Shown here in pieces: positions 63,612-64,000 of a stretch of DNA of 64,000 nt. The position numbers and the translations under genes were made by a program. Every line of letters starts with the position of its first letter. Within the stretch, counting starts at the first letter, position 1. A model generated the notes under the pieces. It saw nothing but the letters and a program-made list of their open reading frames with translations. It searched no databases and was not told the DNA's origin. The DNA is from Candidula unifasciata. Lineage: Eukaryota; Mollusca; Gastropoda; Stylommatophora; Geomitridae. The stretch covers positions 262,001-326,000 of the forward strand of contig CAJHNH020001158.1 in the NCBI GenBank assembly GCA_905116865.2, written 5' to 3'.

Positions 63612-64000
63612 CTAGGAATGTGTATTTTAAACATCAATCTTAGTATTTTCACAGATCAGACATTTGTTGCATACATGAAGCTTTATGTCAATAATGTAAA
63701 TTGTGTGTTCGTCCAGTGTGTCCTAAGAATGTTTCTTAAGCAATAATGAGTCTACTGGTCTTTTCTGTCAGGGGCAAAATGTAAACCCTAACTTGCACCA
63801 GCAGCCCCTAAATTCTCAGGACCTGATATCTACTCCTCTTACATCACCTTTTCTTCTTCTTTTGTTGTTTCACTGATACCAAGCAGTAGCCCAGTGTTGT
63901 GTTTTTTTGTTGTTTTTTTTTGCATTTGTCTTGCAGTTCTCTTGTGGCATGGGTGATAGATTTTCTCTTTTTTTTTTTTTTTGCAGGTTTCAGCAACATA
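63612..64000. other. Intron upstream of D1
   Basis: AT-rich with T runs. No exon with an in-phase saposin motif was found; the next 5' exon must be right of 64000. Confidence 0.5.

Overview
The window is animal genomic DNA: long AT-rich introns with GT-AG splice sites, many tRNA-derived SINE copies, decayed non-LTR retrotransposons, TTAA-flanked MITEs and abundant mini- and microsatellites. The mix looks like a mollusc or other lophotrochozoan. That placement is an inference from repeat style and gene type; the sequence does not prove it.

The whole window lies inside one gene on the minus strand, encoding a giant prosaposin-like polyprotein made of tandem saposin B domains. I traced 33 coding exons from 63611 down to 1093. 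Joined on paper they total 3837 nt with every splice phase compatible, giving 1279 residues and 14 consecutive saposin domains (named D1 to D14 here, 5' to 3'). D14 is cut by the left edge. The start codon, signal peptide and 5' end lie beyond the right edge, and the 3' end lies beyond the left edge.

The gene has two architectures. D1-D3 (63.6 to 46.3 kb) use four tiny phase-0 exons per domain (52-75 nt), about one saposin helix per exon. D4-D14 (44.3 to 1.1 kb) use two exons per domain: an 'A' exon with linker, CxxC and first helix, usually ending in an N-glycosylation sequon, then a phase-0 intron, then a 'B' exon with the last four cysteines that ends in phase 1. Two recent internal duplications are visible: D10-D11-D12 (3.8-16.3 kb), where the D11 and D12 B exons encode identical protein, and D7-D8 (23.6-30.8 kb).

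By family knowledge the precursor would enter the secretory/lysosomal pathway and be cut into small disulfide-bonded saposins that present lipids to hydrolases or perturb membranes. No second host gene was found on either strand. Other open reading frames belong to retrotransposon fragments or low-complexity DNA.

Introns hold: RT fragments at 25.3-26.7 (-), 34.8-35.3 (+), 39.45-40.8 (+) and 42.95-43.75 kb (-); RNase H-type LINE pieces at 21.5, 45.2 and 53.0 kb; at least five SINE-like families; TTAA-bounded piggyBac-like MITEs at 18.9-19.5 and 46.5 kb and relatives at 20.4 and 52.4 kb; a 421-bp near-perfect hairpin at 47.14-47.56 kb; and minisatellites of 31, 32, 34, 40-45 and 54 bp.
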